Virus record (IMG/VR): IMGVR_UViG_3300024264_000007 | Location: 62,001-126,000 of that record | DNA: 64,000 nucleotides | Reading direction: 5' to 3' (one strand) | Origin: a virus | In this document: positions 33,660 to 42,110 of the stretch, in pieces | Position numbering within the stretch: the stretch's first letter is position 1 | How the letters are laid out: each line of letters starts with the position of its first letter | Notes under the pieces: generated by a model | What the model saw: the letters and a program-made list of their open reading frames with translations, nothing else | The model's database searches: none | What the model was told of the DNA's origin: nothing | Program-made: the position numbers and the translations under genes

Positions 33660-36135
33660 AAGAGTAAAGAACCCATAAATCGCCAACTGCGCCATCACTT
33701 CCGCCTGGAGCTGATGTTGACTGATGTATGTTTCTCGCTGTGCCACCACTGTTTGTTGCATTTGTAATTGTCAATGCGCCAGTGTTTACTGCACTTGGTG
33801 TAATCGTTAAATCACCTGTTGATGCACCTGTAAATGTTCCTGTTCCGAATGTGACTGCATCAGCACTTTCATCCCAACCAATAAATACATTGGCATCACT
33901 TCCTCTTTCGATAACAAAACCTGCATCGCCTGAAGCAGAACCACTATTACCTGTCCCTAACTCTATAAGTTGGTCTTCGATAGTTGTATTTGTTGAAGAG
34001 TTGGTTACTGTTGAACCATTAACTGTTAAGTCGCCTGTGAGAACTAAGTTTCCAAATTGAACATTACTTGATGTTCCAACTGCCTGTCCAATAGATACTG
34101 TTGATGTTGCACCTTCTCCAGAACCACTTACTGAGACACCAGTTCCTGCACTTACACCTGCGACATAGTTACCTGTTGTATCTGTTCCAAGTGCGACTGA
34201 GTTAGCAGCGACTGTAGTAGAGATACTAACATTACCTAAATTGGTCATTGTAGCAGAACCTGTCACATCGCCTGTCAAGGATATTGTTGGGTCATTAACA
34301 TTCAAATCGATTGTACCATCTGCATCTTGATATGTTGCAGTAATACCACTTTCAGTATTACTTGAGAACATCGCCCCAGCGATATCTTGTACATTCTCTG
34401 TTGATAATTGAGTGTTAGTTGTTGTGACTGAACCACCCAATGCAACTGATTGTCCATCAATTGTTATCGTACTATTAGCAAGTTTTGCGTTTGCAATTGA
34501 ACCTGCAAGTTTGGATTGATTAATTGACCCTGCCAACATATCGTTAGTAATGTCGTCAGCGCCAATAACAAAGTCAAGATTACCATTTGTATCATCGTAT
34601 GATACAGAGATACCTGTTTCGGTACCATCTAACATACCACCAACAAAGTCTTCGACTTGTTCTTGTGTAAGTTGTGTATTTGTAGTAGTTATTGAACCAC
34701 CCAATGAAACAGCACTTCCGTCTATTGTTATGGATGAGTTAGCAAGTTTTGCGTTTGAAATACCACCTGCAAGTTTGCCTTCAGCAATTGAACCTGCCAA
34801 CATGGCATTTGTGACACCAAGTGCTTTCACTTGTAATGTATCTGAACTTGTTTCTATAGAACTATCGTCAACCCCTACTGCAAGAACACCACTTGAGAAT
34901 GAAAGACCATCACCAGCGACTGAAGAAGACAATGCGATATCATTTGCGTTTGCAGTAATACCGTCTCCCCCAATAACATTGACTGTCACATCACCAGAAG
35001 TTCCCCCACCAGTCATACCAGTTCCAGCAACTACTGAAGAGATATCACCAGCATCGTTTGTGAAACTAATTACACCTGTTGAACTGTTGTATGATAAGTC
35101 ACCACCAGCAGATATTAAACCCCTAACATGTGATGTTGATACTGCAAGGTCTACAGCGCCGTCACCTGCATCATCATATGTTGCAGTAAGACCTGTATGT
35201 GAACCATTGGTTGCAATCTGAGCGCCAACTGTATCTTGTATATTCTCATAAGGTACTCTAATCTCTAAACTTCCATTTGCATCGTCATATGTCATAGCGA
35301 CATTGACACCAGAAGTTAGTAGAGCATCTACTCTATCGTCTACTCTTTCATTTGTGAAGTATAGGTTACTTGAACCTTCTGTAATCTCGTCTGTATTATC
35401 TTTACCTGCAACTGAAGAGTCTACATATGCCTTGATTGATTGTTGTGTTGCAAGATGAGTATTACTATTAGAAGACATGTTGTCTTGGTCTAAGACAGCA
35501 GTACCCGAAATTGTTCCATTTAGAATTGGAGTCGTTAATGTTTTGTTAGTTAAAGTTTGTGCAGTAGTTAAATCTGCTGTTATCGAAGTATCGATTGTCA
35601 CATCGTCTGCGTTTGCGATAAGACCATTACCTGCAACAACATTTACAGTGACATCGCCACTTGTTCCGCCACCTGTTAGACCAGTTCCTGAGACTACACT
35701 TGTTATGTCTCCAGTCGGAACTGTTGCAACTTGAGCGTCAACATATGCTTTAATTGATTGTTGAGTAGCGGCATGAGTTGCTGAGTTTGAAGACATGTCA
35801 TCTTCATCTTTGAAGTTGACTGCAATATCGTCTGCATTTACAGTAATACCTGTACCAGCACCAATGTTTAGTGTTGCATCACCTGAACTTGCAGTACCAG
35901 TTAAACCAGCACCAGCGTTCACACCTGTGATGTCACCTTGTTGTCCGTTAATTGTTAGTGTGCCAGCAGTGTCATCATATGTTAATGAGATACCTGTTCC
36001 AGCAGTTAATAGAGAATCAACTCTATCGTCAACTGCCTCGTTGACAGCTGCGCCAGTAATTAAACCAGCAGATGTTATGACCTCAGTAGTTCCTACTGTT
36101 AGACCATTTTTGATTATGAAATTTTTACTTGTCAT
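33658..36135 (-). CDS. Tail fibre protein (825 aa)
   Basis: The 825-aa Gly/Thr/Ser/Asp-rich protein is made of recurring beta segments (GTGLTGGGTSGDVTVNV; NxVEDxVGxML; GISVSYDDTNG) with a TLTNKTLTTPIL element. This matches T4-like tail fibre shafts. The C-terminus ends in SAPGGSDGAVGDLWVLYS, a common fibre tip. The first ~30 residues (NFIIKNGLTVGTTEVI) repeat those of the 72-aa protein upstream, and its ATG overlaps that protein's stop. It is likely a distal host-recognition fibre. Confidence 0.8.
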   Translation of the reverse strand: MTSKNFIIKNGLTVGTTEVITSAGLITGAAVNEAVDDRVDSLLTAGTGISLTYDDTAGTLTINGQQGDITGVNAGAGLTGTASSGDATLNIGAGTGITVNADDIAVNFKDEDDMSSNSATHAATQQSIKAYVDAQVATVPTGDITSVVSGTGLTGGGTSGDVTVNVVAGNGLIANADDVTIDTSITADLTTAQTLTNKTLTTPILNGTISGTAVLDQDNMSSNSNTHLATQQSIKAYVDSSVAGKDNTDEITEGSSNLYFTNERVDDRVDALLTSGVNVAMTYDDANGSLEIRVPYENIQDTVGAQIATNGSHTGLTATYDDAGDGAVDLAVSTSHVRGLISAGGDLSYNSSTGVISFTNDAGDISSVVAGTGMTGGGTSGDVTVNVIGGDGITANANDIALSSSVAGDGLSFSSGVLAVGVDDSSIETSSDTLQVKALGVTNAMLAGSIAEGKLAGGISNAKLANSSITIDGSAVSLGGSITTTNTQLTQEQVEDFVGGMLDGTETGISVSYDDTNGNLDFVIGADDITNDMLAGSINQSKLAGSIANAKLANSTITIDGQSVALGGSVTTTNTQLSTENVQDIAGAMFSSNTESGITATYQDADGTIDLNVNDPTISLTGDVTGSATMTNLGNVSISTTVAANSVALGTDTTGNYVAGVSAGTGVSVSGSGEGATSTVSIGQAVGTSSNVQFGNLVLTGDLTVNGSTVTNSSTNTTIEDQLIELGTGNSGSASGDAGFVIERGSDANVFIGWDESADAVTFGTGTFTGASTGDLTITPSAVNTGALTITNATNSGGTARNIHQSTSAPGGSDGAVGDLWVLYS

Positions 36136-36353
36136 TAGATAGTGCCTCCATCAATAGTGGCGTTAGATAGTCTCGTATCAAATGCAGAGTTGAATCTTGA
36201 AGTAGTCATATACAGATTAGTTGAGCCTTCTGTTATGTCGTCTGAATCCACATTGGATAACGCACCTGGTACGATTTTTCCACTTGAATTTATGACTTCA
36301 GATGACCCTACTGATAACCCATACTCGATTACAAATGTTTGTGTTGTTGCCAT
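36135..36353 (-). CDS. Short fibre-N-terminus-like protein (72 aa)
   Basis: The 72 residues resemble the N-terminal attachment part of the 825-aa fibre next to it (FVIEYGLSVGSSEVINSSG) followed by ITEGSTNLYMTTSRF, also found inside that fibre. It ends with ATIDGGTI, a C-terminal tag seen in two other fibre-cluster proteins. It may be a stand-alone adaptor or the remnant of a duplicated fibre. It has its own late box and AAGGAC. Confidence 0.65.
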   Translation of the reverse strand: MATTQTFVIEYGLSVGSSEVINSSGKIVPGALSNVDSDDITEGSTNLYMTTSRFNSAFDTRLSNATIDGGTI

Positions 36354-36394
36354 TTCTTATGTCCTTTTGTAAAAGTATTAGTAATTAATACTAT

Positions 36395-36402
36395 TATTTA
36401 TA
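36395..36402 (-). promoter_or_regulatory. Late promoter TATAAATA for the 72-aa and 825-aa fibre genes
   Basis: Exact TATAAATA 41 nt before the 72-aa ATG. AAGGAC lies in the leader. The remaining gap (36403-36462) shows no gene. Confidence 0.75.
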
Positions 36403-36462
36403 GATTGGTGTCGTTCTAAAGACCTCATTTTCCCTAATAAAATTCAATTAGTTATAACTATT

Positions 36463-37281
36463 TTATACAGCGTGGTCTATTCGCTTAAAATTATAAACTG
36501 TGGAGTTTGTACTGGCAGAAGTGACTCTCAATCTGAGATTGCCTGAGTTGATATCTACTGAGAAACTTCCTAACTCACTAGATGTACCTTGTAGGACTGT
36601 ACCAAACTGCGTTATACTTGCGTTAGTACCATCGTGTATTACATGAACCTCTGTTATCTCATAATCACCACCAGTAGCGTCTGAGACTGTTATAGTATAC
36701 TTTGCACCTCTATAACTTGCAATCGCCATTGTATCTAAATTTGTGATAGTAGTCGATGTTGTAGTCACTGTACCAGAAGTAAGTCCTGAACCAGCATCTT
36801 GGAAAGATAAAGTACCAGAACCATTAGTCATTAAGACTTGGTTGTTAGAACCATCTGAAGTTGGATATAATAATCCACCTGCTGTTAGTGTTGAAGAAGT
36901 TAAATCTCCAAGTTTTAAATCAGCAAGTGCGTAACCCGAACCACCAGTATTAACTGTAGTTCCTGGTTCTACCTCTAAACCATCAAATAATGTCCATGTA
37001 GAATCCGATGCATCTCTGAATAGACCTGTGTACTCAGATGCACCACCATCTGATAAACCATCGTTGTAGTTTCCGTAGAAACCAATATCGATTAGGTCTG
37101 AACTAGTATTTTGATTTGCGAACTCAAACATTGAGTCGCCAACAGATGTCGTTGTAGAATTGACTGTTAAAGTTGTCCCTGTAACCGTTAAGTCACCTGC
37201 AACTGTTAAATCGCCATCTACTTGAGTGTTTAGTTTTGACTGTACACCTAAATCTGCGAAAAATTTTACTTTCGATGCCAT
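36463..37281 (-). CDS. Fibre-like protein with shared C-terminal domain (272 aa)
   Basis: The N-terminal half has fibre-shaft beta repeats (DGDLTVAGDLTVTGTTLTVN) and an FEFANQNTSSDLIDIGFYG segment. From about residue 175 on is a ~95-aa domain (SYRGAKYTITVSDATGG, HVIHDGTNASITQFGTV, INSGNLRLRVT) that also occurs in the 136-aa and 274-aa proteins beside it. A late box ends 5 nt before the ATG, so it is a probable leaderless gene. Probably a fibre or fibre-tip component. Confidence 0.75.
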   Translation of the reverse strand: MASKVKFFADLGVQSKLNTQVDGDLTVAGDLTVTGTTLTVNSTTTSVGDSMFEFANQNTSSDLIDIGFYGNYNDGLSDGGASEYTGLFRDASDSTWTLFDGLEVEPGTTVNTGGSGYALADLKLGDLTSSTLTAGGLLYPTSDGSNNQVLMTNGSGTLSFQDAGSGLTSGTVTTTSTTITNLDTMAIASYRGAKYTITVSDATGGDYEITEVHVIHDGTNASITQFGTVLQGTSSELGSFSVDINSGNLRLRVTSASTNSTVYNFKRIDHAV

Positions 37282-37286
37282 GGTGT

Positions 37287-37294
37287 TATTTATG
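37287..37294 (-). promoter_or_regulatory. Late promoter box CATAAATA, 5 nt before the 272-aa gene
   Basis: CATAAATA-ACACC-ATG, located 16 nt downstream of a strong terminator. Confidence 0.65.
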
Positions 37295-37310
37295 TAATTT
37301 ATCTACCGAC

Positions 37311-37340
37311 AAAAAAAAGGGGACTCTAAAGTCCCCCTTT
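37311..37340 (-). terminator. Intrinsic terminator after the 136-aa gene
   Basis: GGGGAC-TTTAGA-GTCCCC followed by eight T on the minus strand. It separates the upstream fibre unit from the leaderless late gene. Confidence 0.9.
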
Positions 37341-37359
37341 TCATAATATATTACTGAAT

Positions 37360-37770
37360 TTAAGCTTCGACTGTAGTTCTGTTAAACTTAATAACCGTTG
37401 AGTTTGTACCCGCCGGTGTACATAGTAGTCTAACATTGTCTCCATTAATGTCTGCATCAAATGTCGCTAAGTTAGTATCTTTAAGCGTTCCGTATTGTGT
37501 TAATGTCACGGTAGAACCGTCATGTACTAACATTATCTCTGTTGAGTGGAAATTACTTCCCTCTGACATCGCCACGATATATCTCGCAGCTCTATAGGTA
37601 GCATGAGCAAAGGTATCAAGTGAGAATTCAGTAGTAGCAGTTTTAGTGATACCACCTGTTGTTGTATTCTCGTCTTGAATCTCTTTACCTGTTTCTATTC
37701 TATCTGTACTAGAGTTATAAGACATGTGACGGATGAATTCAGCGAGTTTAAAACTTCTTGTTATAGCCAT
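37360..37770 (-). CDS. Short protein consisting mainly of the shared fibre C-terminal domain (136 aa)
   Basis: After ~45 residues of linker (SYNSSTDRIETGKEI) the protein is the same domain as the C-terminus of its neighbours: ATYRAARYIVAMSEG, MLVHDGSTVTLTQYGTL, INGDNVRLLCTPAGTNSTVIKFNR. It may be a free trimeric tip or an exchange cassette. GGGGG lies before the ATG. It shares an operon with the 274-aa gene, separated by 11 nt. Confidence 0.7.
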   Translation of the reverse strand: MAITRSFKLAEFIRHMSYNSSTDRIETGKEIQDENTTTGGITKTATTEFSLDTFAHATYRAARYIVAMSEGSNFHSTEIMLVHDGSTVTLTQYGTLKDTNLATFDADINGDNVRLLCTPAGTNSTVIKFNRTTVEA

Positions 37771-37781
37771 TTTCTATCCCC

Positions 37782-38606
37782 CTATGATTGTCTTATTTGG
37801 AAAGTATTAACCGTTGTGTTGGTGTTAGCAGGTGTACATAAGAGTCTCATGTTTCCTGAATTAACATCAGCTGTCAACGAAAATAATGAAGCAGTACTGA
37901 ATATATCGCCATATTGAACGAAATATGCATTGGATCCATCATTGATTAATAATACTTCGGCTGAATGTGTTCCTGCACTCGCATGAGTGGCAGTAATAAC
38001 ATATTTAATACCTTTATTAGATACTGCATTGCTTGATAATACTTGATTAGCAGTAGTTGCACTAAAGACACTATTTGTATAGTATCCTTGTACTAAATTA
38101 GCAGCGGTAACTGCTACTACTTCTACTGTATCACCTGCAATTGCATTTTCTTCCAGTGTGATTGTCGTGGTGTTGGTTGCAGTATAATCTGCACCAGCAT
38201 CAACTAACTTAACACCATTAAGGAATACTTGTTCTGAACCTACAGTGTAAGACAATGCATTACTGTCATCATCATTACCTGTAAATACAGTTTGGTTACC
38301 CGAAACGGTGTATTTGTAAATTGAAACACCTGAACCACCTAAAGTTGCAAATGAAACTATTCCTGAACCATTGGTCTGAAGAACTTGTCCATTTGAACCA
38401 TCACTGGTTGGAAATGTTATAGCGTCATTAATTTGTAGAGTTTTTGGGTTAGACCCAATCTCTACAACAGCAGCGGAACCATCATTTTTCTCGGTATAAA
38501 ATCTACCGTGATAAGTATTGACAGCCAGTTCCCCTAGTGATAAATCACCAGTACTAGGAACTGCGTTCTGAGTCGAACTTCTTTTAAACTGTATAACTGT
38601 TGCCAT
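37782..38606 (-). CDS. Fibre-like protein with shared N- and C-terminal modules (274 aa)
   Basis: The start MATVIQFKRSSTQNAVPSTG matches that of the 544-aa fibre upstream (MATVIQIKRSTG). The middle contains NQTVFTGNDDDSNALSYTVG and an EQVFLNGVKLVDAGADYTAT segment typical of phage appendages. The last ~95 residues are the shared domain (GIKYVITATHASAG, LLINDGSNAYFVQYGDI, NSGNMRLLCTPANTNTTVN). GGAG precedes the ATG. Likely an adhesin-like fibre component. Confidence 0.75.
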   Translation of the reverse strand: MATVIQFKRSSTQNAVPSTGDLSLGELAVNTYHGRFYTEKNDGSAAVVEIGSNPKTLQINDAITFPTSDGSNGQVLQTNGSGIVSFATLGGSGVSIYKYTVSGNQTVFTGNDDDSNALSYTVGSEQVFLNGVKLVDAGADYTATNTTTITLEENAIAGDTVEVVAVTAANLVQGYYTNSVFSATTANQVLSSNAVSNKGIKYVITATHASAGTHSAEVLLINDGSNAYFVQYGDIFSTASLFSLTADVNSGNMRLLCTPANTNTTVNTFQIRQS

Positions 38607-38643
38607 TTCTATCTCCTATTGAAAGTGTGTTAAAGAATATTAA

Positions 38644-40278
38644 TTAAAATGTTCCACCGTCAATAGCAGTAATGGTAACTGCACCACTTGATACTGTAAA
38701 GTTAGCACTAGCAAAACTAGCGATACCTTTATTAGATGTCGTTGCATCTTCTCCAGTAATGGTTGCTGTACCACCTGAGTACGCTACATCCATACCTTCG
38801 CCAGCAGCGACAATTACAGAACCTAAGTTAGAAGCAGTTGATACTTCAGCAGCAATCGTAATTGCACCTGCACCATTAGTGATATCAATACCATCACCAG
38901 CAGTAAGAGTAGCAGCGTCCATTAAACCTGAAGATGTGTCACCAATTAAGACTTGACCATCTGTAGGAGCTGAACCTGCATAAGAAGAAATACTTCCACT
39001 CATTGCTAAACCAGCAGCTGTTAAGTCACCGAATTTACCTGCCATTGCAGTACCAGAGAATACTGAAGAACTATCTGTTGCACTTGTTAGAGCGACAAAA
39101 GAACCATCTGTATCATCCATACCAAAGAAACCAATTTTAGCACCACCGGAGTTGTACTTAAATTTAATACCTCTGTCTAGGTTATCGTCTGAACTATCTG
39201 AACCAATTTCGAATACAGGGTCAGCGATATTTACTGTTGTTGAGTTTACTGTTGTTGTAGTACCATTAACTGCCAAGTTTCCTGTGACTGTTAAGTTACC
39301 AGATGTTGTTAAAGTTGCAGTTGTAATATCGTCTGATATTAAGTTTCCTGAAACTGTTAAGTTATTTGCGACTGTCACATTGTTTGGAAGACCAACTGTT
39401 AAAGTTTGTCCTGACATTGATGTTTCAATCTCGTTTGCTGTACCAGCGATTGTTAGTGACTGAGAGTCTAAGTCTACTGCACCTGTTCCACTGTCACCAG
39501 CCATATCTAAGTCTGAAGCGGTTACACTACTGTCTACATATGCTTTTACTGATTGTTGAGAAGGAACTTTAACTGCTGAGTTAGAAGCCATGTTGTCTTC
39601 GTCTACAAAGAAGTTAATCTTATCTAATGTCACATTACTATCTAAGATAGCTGCAGTATCTACTGCATCATCTGCTAATTTAGCAGCGTTGATAGCGTTG
39701 TTTGCGATTGTCATAACACCTGTGTCGGCCATAGTGGCGTCACCAGACATTACATTGTCAATCCATTTTGATGTTCCTGTATCATATAATAACATCGCAC
39801 CATCAGCAGCAGATGTGATGTTTACATCACTACCACCAGCAAGGGTTGAAGTTGTTGAAGCGAAAGAAAGATTTCCTGAACCATCTGTTGCTATAACTTG
39901 GTTAGCAGAACCGTCTGCGGTAGGCAGCGTGAAGGTTACTGAAGAACCAAGAGTATCTGCAGCTTTAAGACCAACGAAGTTTGTTCCGTTATCGGAATCT
40001 TCCATGATTTGTAAAGTTGCACCAGCAGTAGAACCATTACCAACTTTAAAGTTAGCAGGTGTTGCTGAAGAACCAGAAAGCATATCAGTATAATACTTAC
40101 CACCAATCGCATGGATTAGGGCTGTAGAATTATCTGAATCTACTGATTCGATGAATAGTTTAGCAGATGCACCAGAATTACTTCTATCTTGTACATACGC
40201 CAATTCACCTTCCGATAAATCTGATATCGCCGGAGCAGATGCGCCTGTACTTCTTTTGATTTGAATTACTGTTGCCAT
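38644..40278 (-). CDS. Tail fibre-like protein (544 aa)
   Basis: The 544-aa protein starts with the shared attachment-like sequence MATVIQIKRSTG. It continues with shaft-type beta repeats (LTVSGNLISDDITTATL; NLTVTGNLAVNGTTTTVNSTT) and ends SSGAVTITAIDGGTF, sharing the IDGGTF tag with the 79-aa protein. A long, structured leader (about 130 nt with three hairpins) separates it from its late box at 40410. AGGA precedes the ATG. Probable host-recognition fibre. Confidence 0.78.
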   Translation of the reverse strand: MATVIQIKRSTGASAPAISDLSEGELAYVQDRSNSGASAKLFIESVDSDNSTALIHAIGGKYYTDMLSGSSATPANFKVGNGSTAGATLQIMEDSDNGTNFVGLKAADTLGSSVTFTLPTADGSANQVIATDGSGNLSFASTTSTLAGGSDVNITSAADGAMLLYDTGTSKWIDNVMSGDATMADTGVMTIANNAINAAKLADDAVDTAAILDSNVTLDKINFFVDEDNMASNSAVKVPSQQSVKAYVDSSVTASDLDMAGDSGTGAVDLDSQSLTIAGTANEIETSMSGQTLTVGLPNNVTVANNLTVSGNLISDDITTATLTTSGNLTVTGNLAVNGTTTTVNSTTVNIADPVFEIGSDSSDDNLDRGIKFKYNSGGAKIGFFGMDDTDGSFVALTSATDSSSVFSGTAMAGKFGDLTAAGLAMSGSISSYAGSAPTDGQVLIGDTSSGLMDAATLTAGDGIDITNGAGAITIAAEVSTASNLGSVIVAAGEGMDVAYSGGTATITGEDATTSNKGIASFASANFTVSSGAVTITAIDGGTF

Positions 40279-40313
40279 TTTTATTTTCCTATAAAAATTA
40301 AATTAATTGTTGT

Positions 40314-40394
40314 GACTCAGCACTCCTGAGTCGTGAATACATAATATAAAACTGTCCTCTCACAATGAGGGTCGTTGTCTCACTGGTCGACAAC
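40314..40394 (-). promoter_or_regulatory. Structured leader of the 544-aa fibre gene (three hairpins)
   Basis: Inverted repeats in the non-coding leader: GTTGTC/GACAAC (40374-40394), CTCA/TGAG (40359-40369) and GACTCAG/CTGAGTC (40314-40332, 5-nt loop). The leader contains only a 14-codon frame. The stretch GACAACGACCCTCA resembles the terminator elements near 2.5 and 2.8 kb. Confidence 0.45.
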
Positions 40395-40409
40395 CTTGAT
40401 TTGTACTAT

Positions 40410-40417
40410 TATTTAGT
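40410..40417 (-). promoter_or_regulatory. Late promoter box ACTAAATA with long leader
   Basis: ACTAAATA just after the 79-aa gene. With T4 spacing it gives a leader of about 125 nt before the 544-aa fibre ATG, the longest in the window. Confidence 0.55.
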
Positions 40418-40420
40418 GTT

Positions 40421-40660
40421 TTAGAATGTTCCGCCGTCTATCGTAGTGGTGGTTGTCCACTTATCAGTTGACTGGTCATATGAGAGAAGACCATCATCTG
40501 TTTCCGATGCATTTACATCTGAAAGTTCGTTGATAGATTTTGCACTGATATCAGTACCGGATTGAGAACCAACAGTCACTTGTTTTGCTCTTAGATTTGT
40601 TGTGTTGGATAATACGCCACCTATAGTAGCGACTCTTGATACTACGCCTTTTATTGCCAT
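40421..40660 (-). CDS. Small fibre-associated protein with IDGGTF tail (79 aa)
   Basis: The 79-aa protein has a short beta-like N-terminus (GVVSRVATIGGVLSNTTNL), an NELSDVNASETDDGLLSYD segment typical of phage fibres, and ends in TTTIDGGTF. This tail is shared with the 544-aa fibre and, as IDGGTI, with the 72-aa protein. It may be an attachment or trimerisation peptide. It overlaps the upstream 110-aa gene by 1 nt and has an AGGAG site. Confidence 0.6.
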   Translation of the reverse strand: MAIKGVVSRVATIGGVLSNTTNLRAKQVTVGSQSGTDISAKSINELSDVNASETDDGLLSYDQSTDKWTTTTTIDGGTF

Positions 40661-40992
40661 TATCTGGTTACTCCTGGTGTGACTATTGCTTGACCTTCTA
40701 CAACTCTTGTTGTTATACCACCAGCACTTGTTATGTTCATATCATACACATATCTTCCAGGTTCTAATGCTGATGTTTGAGTATCAGTCAAAGATAATGT
40801 CACTTTACCTGTAGCGTTCTCATTACTGGTAGCAAATGTGGCAGATATGGTTGAAGAACCGTATGTCTTTCTTATTTGTCCTGCTGATGAATAACCAGAG
40901 AGATTTAAAACGCTTCCTGTTGCATCGGAAACATCTACAGCAACTGTAAAGTCTGTTCCCTGGTCGATAAATAAATTTGCGATTATAGCCAT
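40660..40992 (-). CDS. Small beta-sandwich structural protein (110 aa)
   Basis: The 110-aa protein alternates strands and turns in an Ig-like order: LFIDQGTDFTVAVDV, SGYSSAGQIRKTYG, GKVTLSLTDTQTSALEPGRYVYDMNI and a final RVVEGQAIVTPGVTR. That pattern occurs in baseplate- or fibre-associated beta domains of phages. A late box ends 5 nt before its ATG, so it is predicted leaderless. The exact virion position is unknown. Confidence 0.65.
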   Translation of the reverse strand: MAIIANLFIDQGTDFTVAVDVSDATGSVLNLSGYSSAGQIRKTYGSSTISATFATSNENATGKVTLSLTDTQTSALEPGRYVYDMNITSAGGITTRVVEGQAIVTPGVTR

Positions 40993-40997
40993 ATTAC

Positions 40998-41005
40998 TAT
41001 TTAGT
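40998..41005 (-). promoter_or_regulatory. Late promoter box ACTAAATA, 5 nt before the 110-aa gene
   Basis: ACTAAATA-GTAAT-ATG, in the 17-nt gap after repeat protein C. Confidence 0.55.
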
Positions 41006-41009
41006 CATC

Positions 41010-42104
41010 CTATTCGTCAAACGGCAAAGCAGGTACCTGATGAATTTTCTCAACTGTTGAACTATCTTTCTTAACAAAGACTTTAGTTGAAGCTTTTACA
41101 ACACCATCACTATCTTTTATAAAGACTCCTTTCACTTTTGCAACTGGCGTTATTGGTCGATTAGAGTTCTCTGTTGCTTGAAATATAAACGGAGACCTGA
41201 ATCCATATGGTTGTTGTCTGTTTTGTTGAAAACTATAAGAAGCCTGACCTTGTGCAATATATGGTTGTTGACCAATAGTAGGATGTCTGTAAGTAGAAGG
41301 ACTTCTATATGAGAAAGGATATGTAAATGGTTGTCTTCTAATAACAGGGTCTTGTCTATTGTGAGTATTAAGATATTGTGCGTTATGTGCTGAAGGTGTT
41401 CTCTTATTTCTAATATTAGGTTCTTGTTGACTTCTAATATTAGGTTGTTGTTTATTTTTAAGCGCTTGTCTAATAGAAGGTGTTTGTGCGCTTCTAATAT
41501 TAGGTTCTTGTTGACTCGCTGGTGTTCTTGTTATAGAAGGAGTTTGTTTACTCGCTTGATAAGCAGACTGTTTGTTTCTTATAACAGATTCCTGTTTGCT
41601 TCTAATATTAGGTTCTTGTTGATTTCTAATAAAAGGATTCTGCGTATTCGCTTGTGCATCTGCGATGTAAGGACTTTGAGCGCTTCTAATATTAGGTTCT
41701 TGAGCATTCTGTTGGGCGTTTCTTATACTAGGCACCTGTTGGTCTCTAATAACAGGATTTTGTTTATTTGCAGTATAAGGAGTTTGATGAGCTCTTTCAA
41801 CCGGATTTTGTCTGTCTCTAATAAACGGATGTTGTTTGTTTCTAATAACAGGATTTTGATTACTTTCCTGTTTGCTTCTAATATTAGGTTCTTGTTTGTT
41901 TCTAATAACAGGATTTTGATTACTTTCCTGTTTGTTTCTAATAACAGGGTGTTGTTTGTTTCTAATATTAGGTTCTTGATTACTTTCCTGTTTGTTTCTA
42001 ATAACAGGGTGTTGTTTGTTTCTAATATTAGGTTGTTGCGCTGGTTGTTGCGCCTGTGTAGCAATAGGATGTTGGTATATGGATGGTTGTTGTCCTACTG
42101 GCAT
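41010..42104 (-). CDS. Octapeptide-repeat protein C (364 aa)
   Basis: Residues about 15-300 are units of the types NIRNKQEP, VIRNKQNP and FIRDRQNP, strongly basic through Arg/Lys. The last ~55 residues form a different segment (VKGVFIKDSDGVVKASTKVFVKK) that resembles the N-terminal WVKTDSGTWKAADQIYVKT of repeat protein B. So protein C ends with the kind of module that B begins with. AGGAG precedes the ATG. A fibrous virion protein is likely; family unknown. Confidence 0.72.
   Translation of the reverse strand: MPVGQQPSIYQHPIATQAQQPAQQPNIRNKQHPVIRNKQESNQEPNIRNKQHPVIRNKQESNQNPVIRNKQEPNIRSKQESNQNPVIRNKQHPFIRDRQNPVERAHQTPYTANKQNPVIRDQQVPSIRNAQQNAQEPNIRSAQSPYIADAQANTQNPFIRNQQEPNIRSKQESVIRNKQSAYQASKQTPSITRTPASQQEPNIRSAQTPSIRQALKNKQQPNIRSQQEPNIRNKRTPSAHNAQYLNTHNRQDPVIRRQPFTYPFSYRSPSTYRHPTIGQQPYIAQGQASYSFQQNRQQPYGFRSPFIFQATENSNRPITPVAKVKGVFIKDSDGVVKASTKVFVKKDSSTVEKIHQVPALPFDE
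41160..42090 (-). repeat. 24-bp coding repeats in repeat protein C
   Basis: Units such as ctaataacagg-type and ctaatattagg-type (plus strand) recur at 24-bp steps. Two long segments near 41870-42030 are almost identical. Confidence 0.8.
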
Positions 42105-42110
42105 ATCACA

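Noticed and set aside
40300-40344. 14-codon frame in the leader of the 544-aa fibre
   Set aside because: Too short to support and no runs of regulatory codons; the hairpins are the better explanation for the leader.
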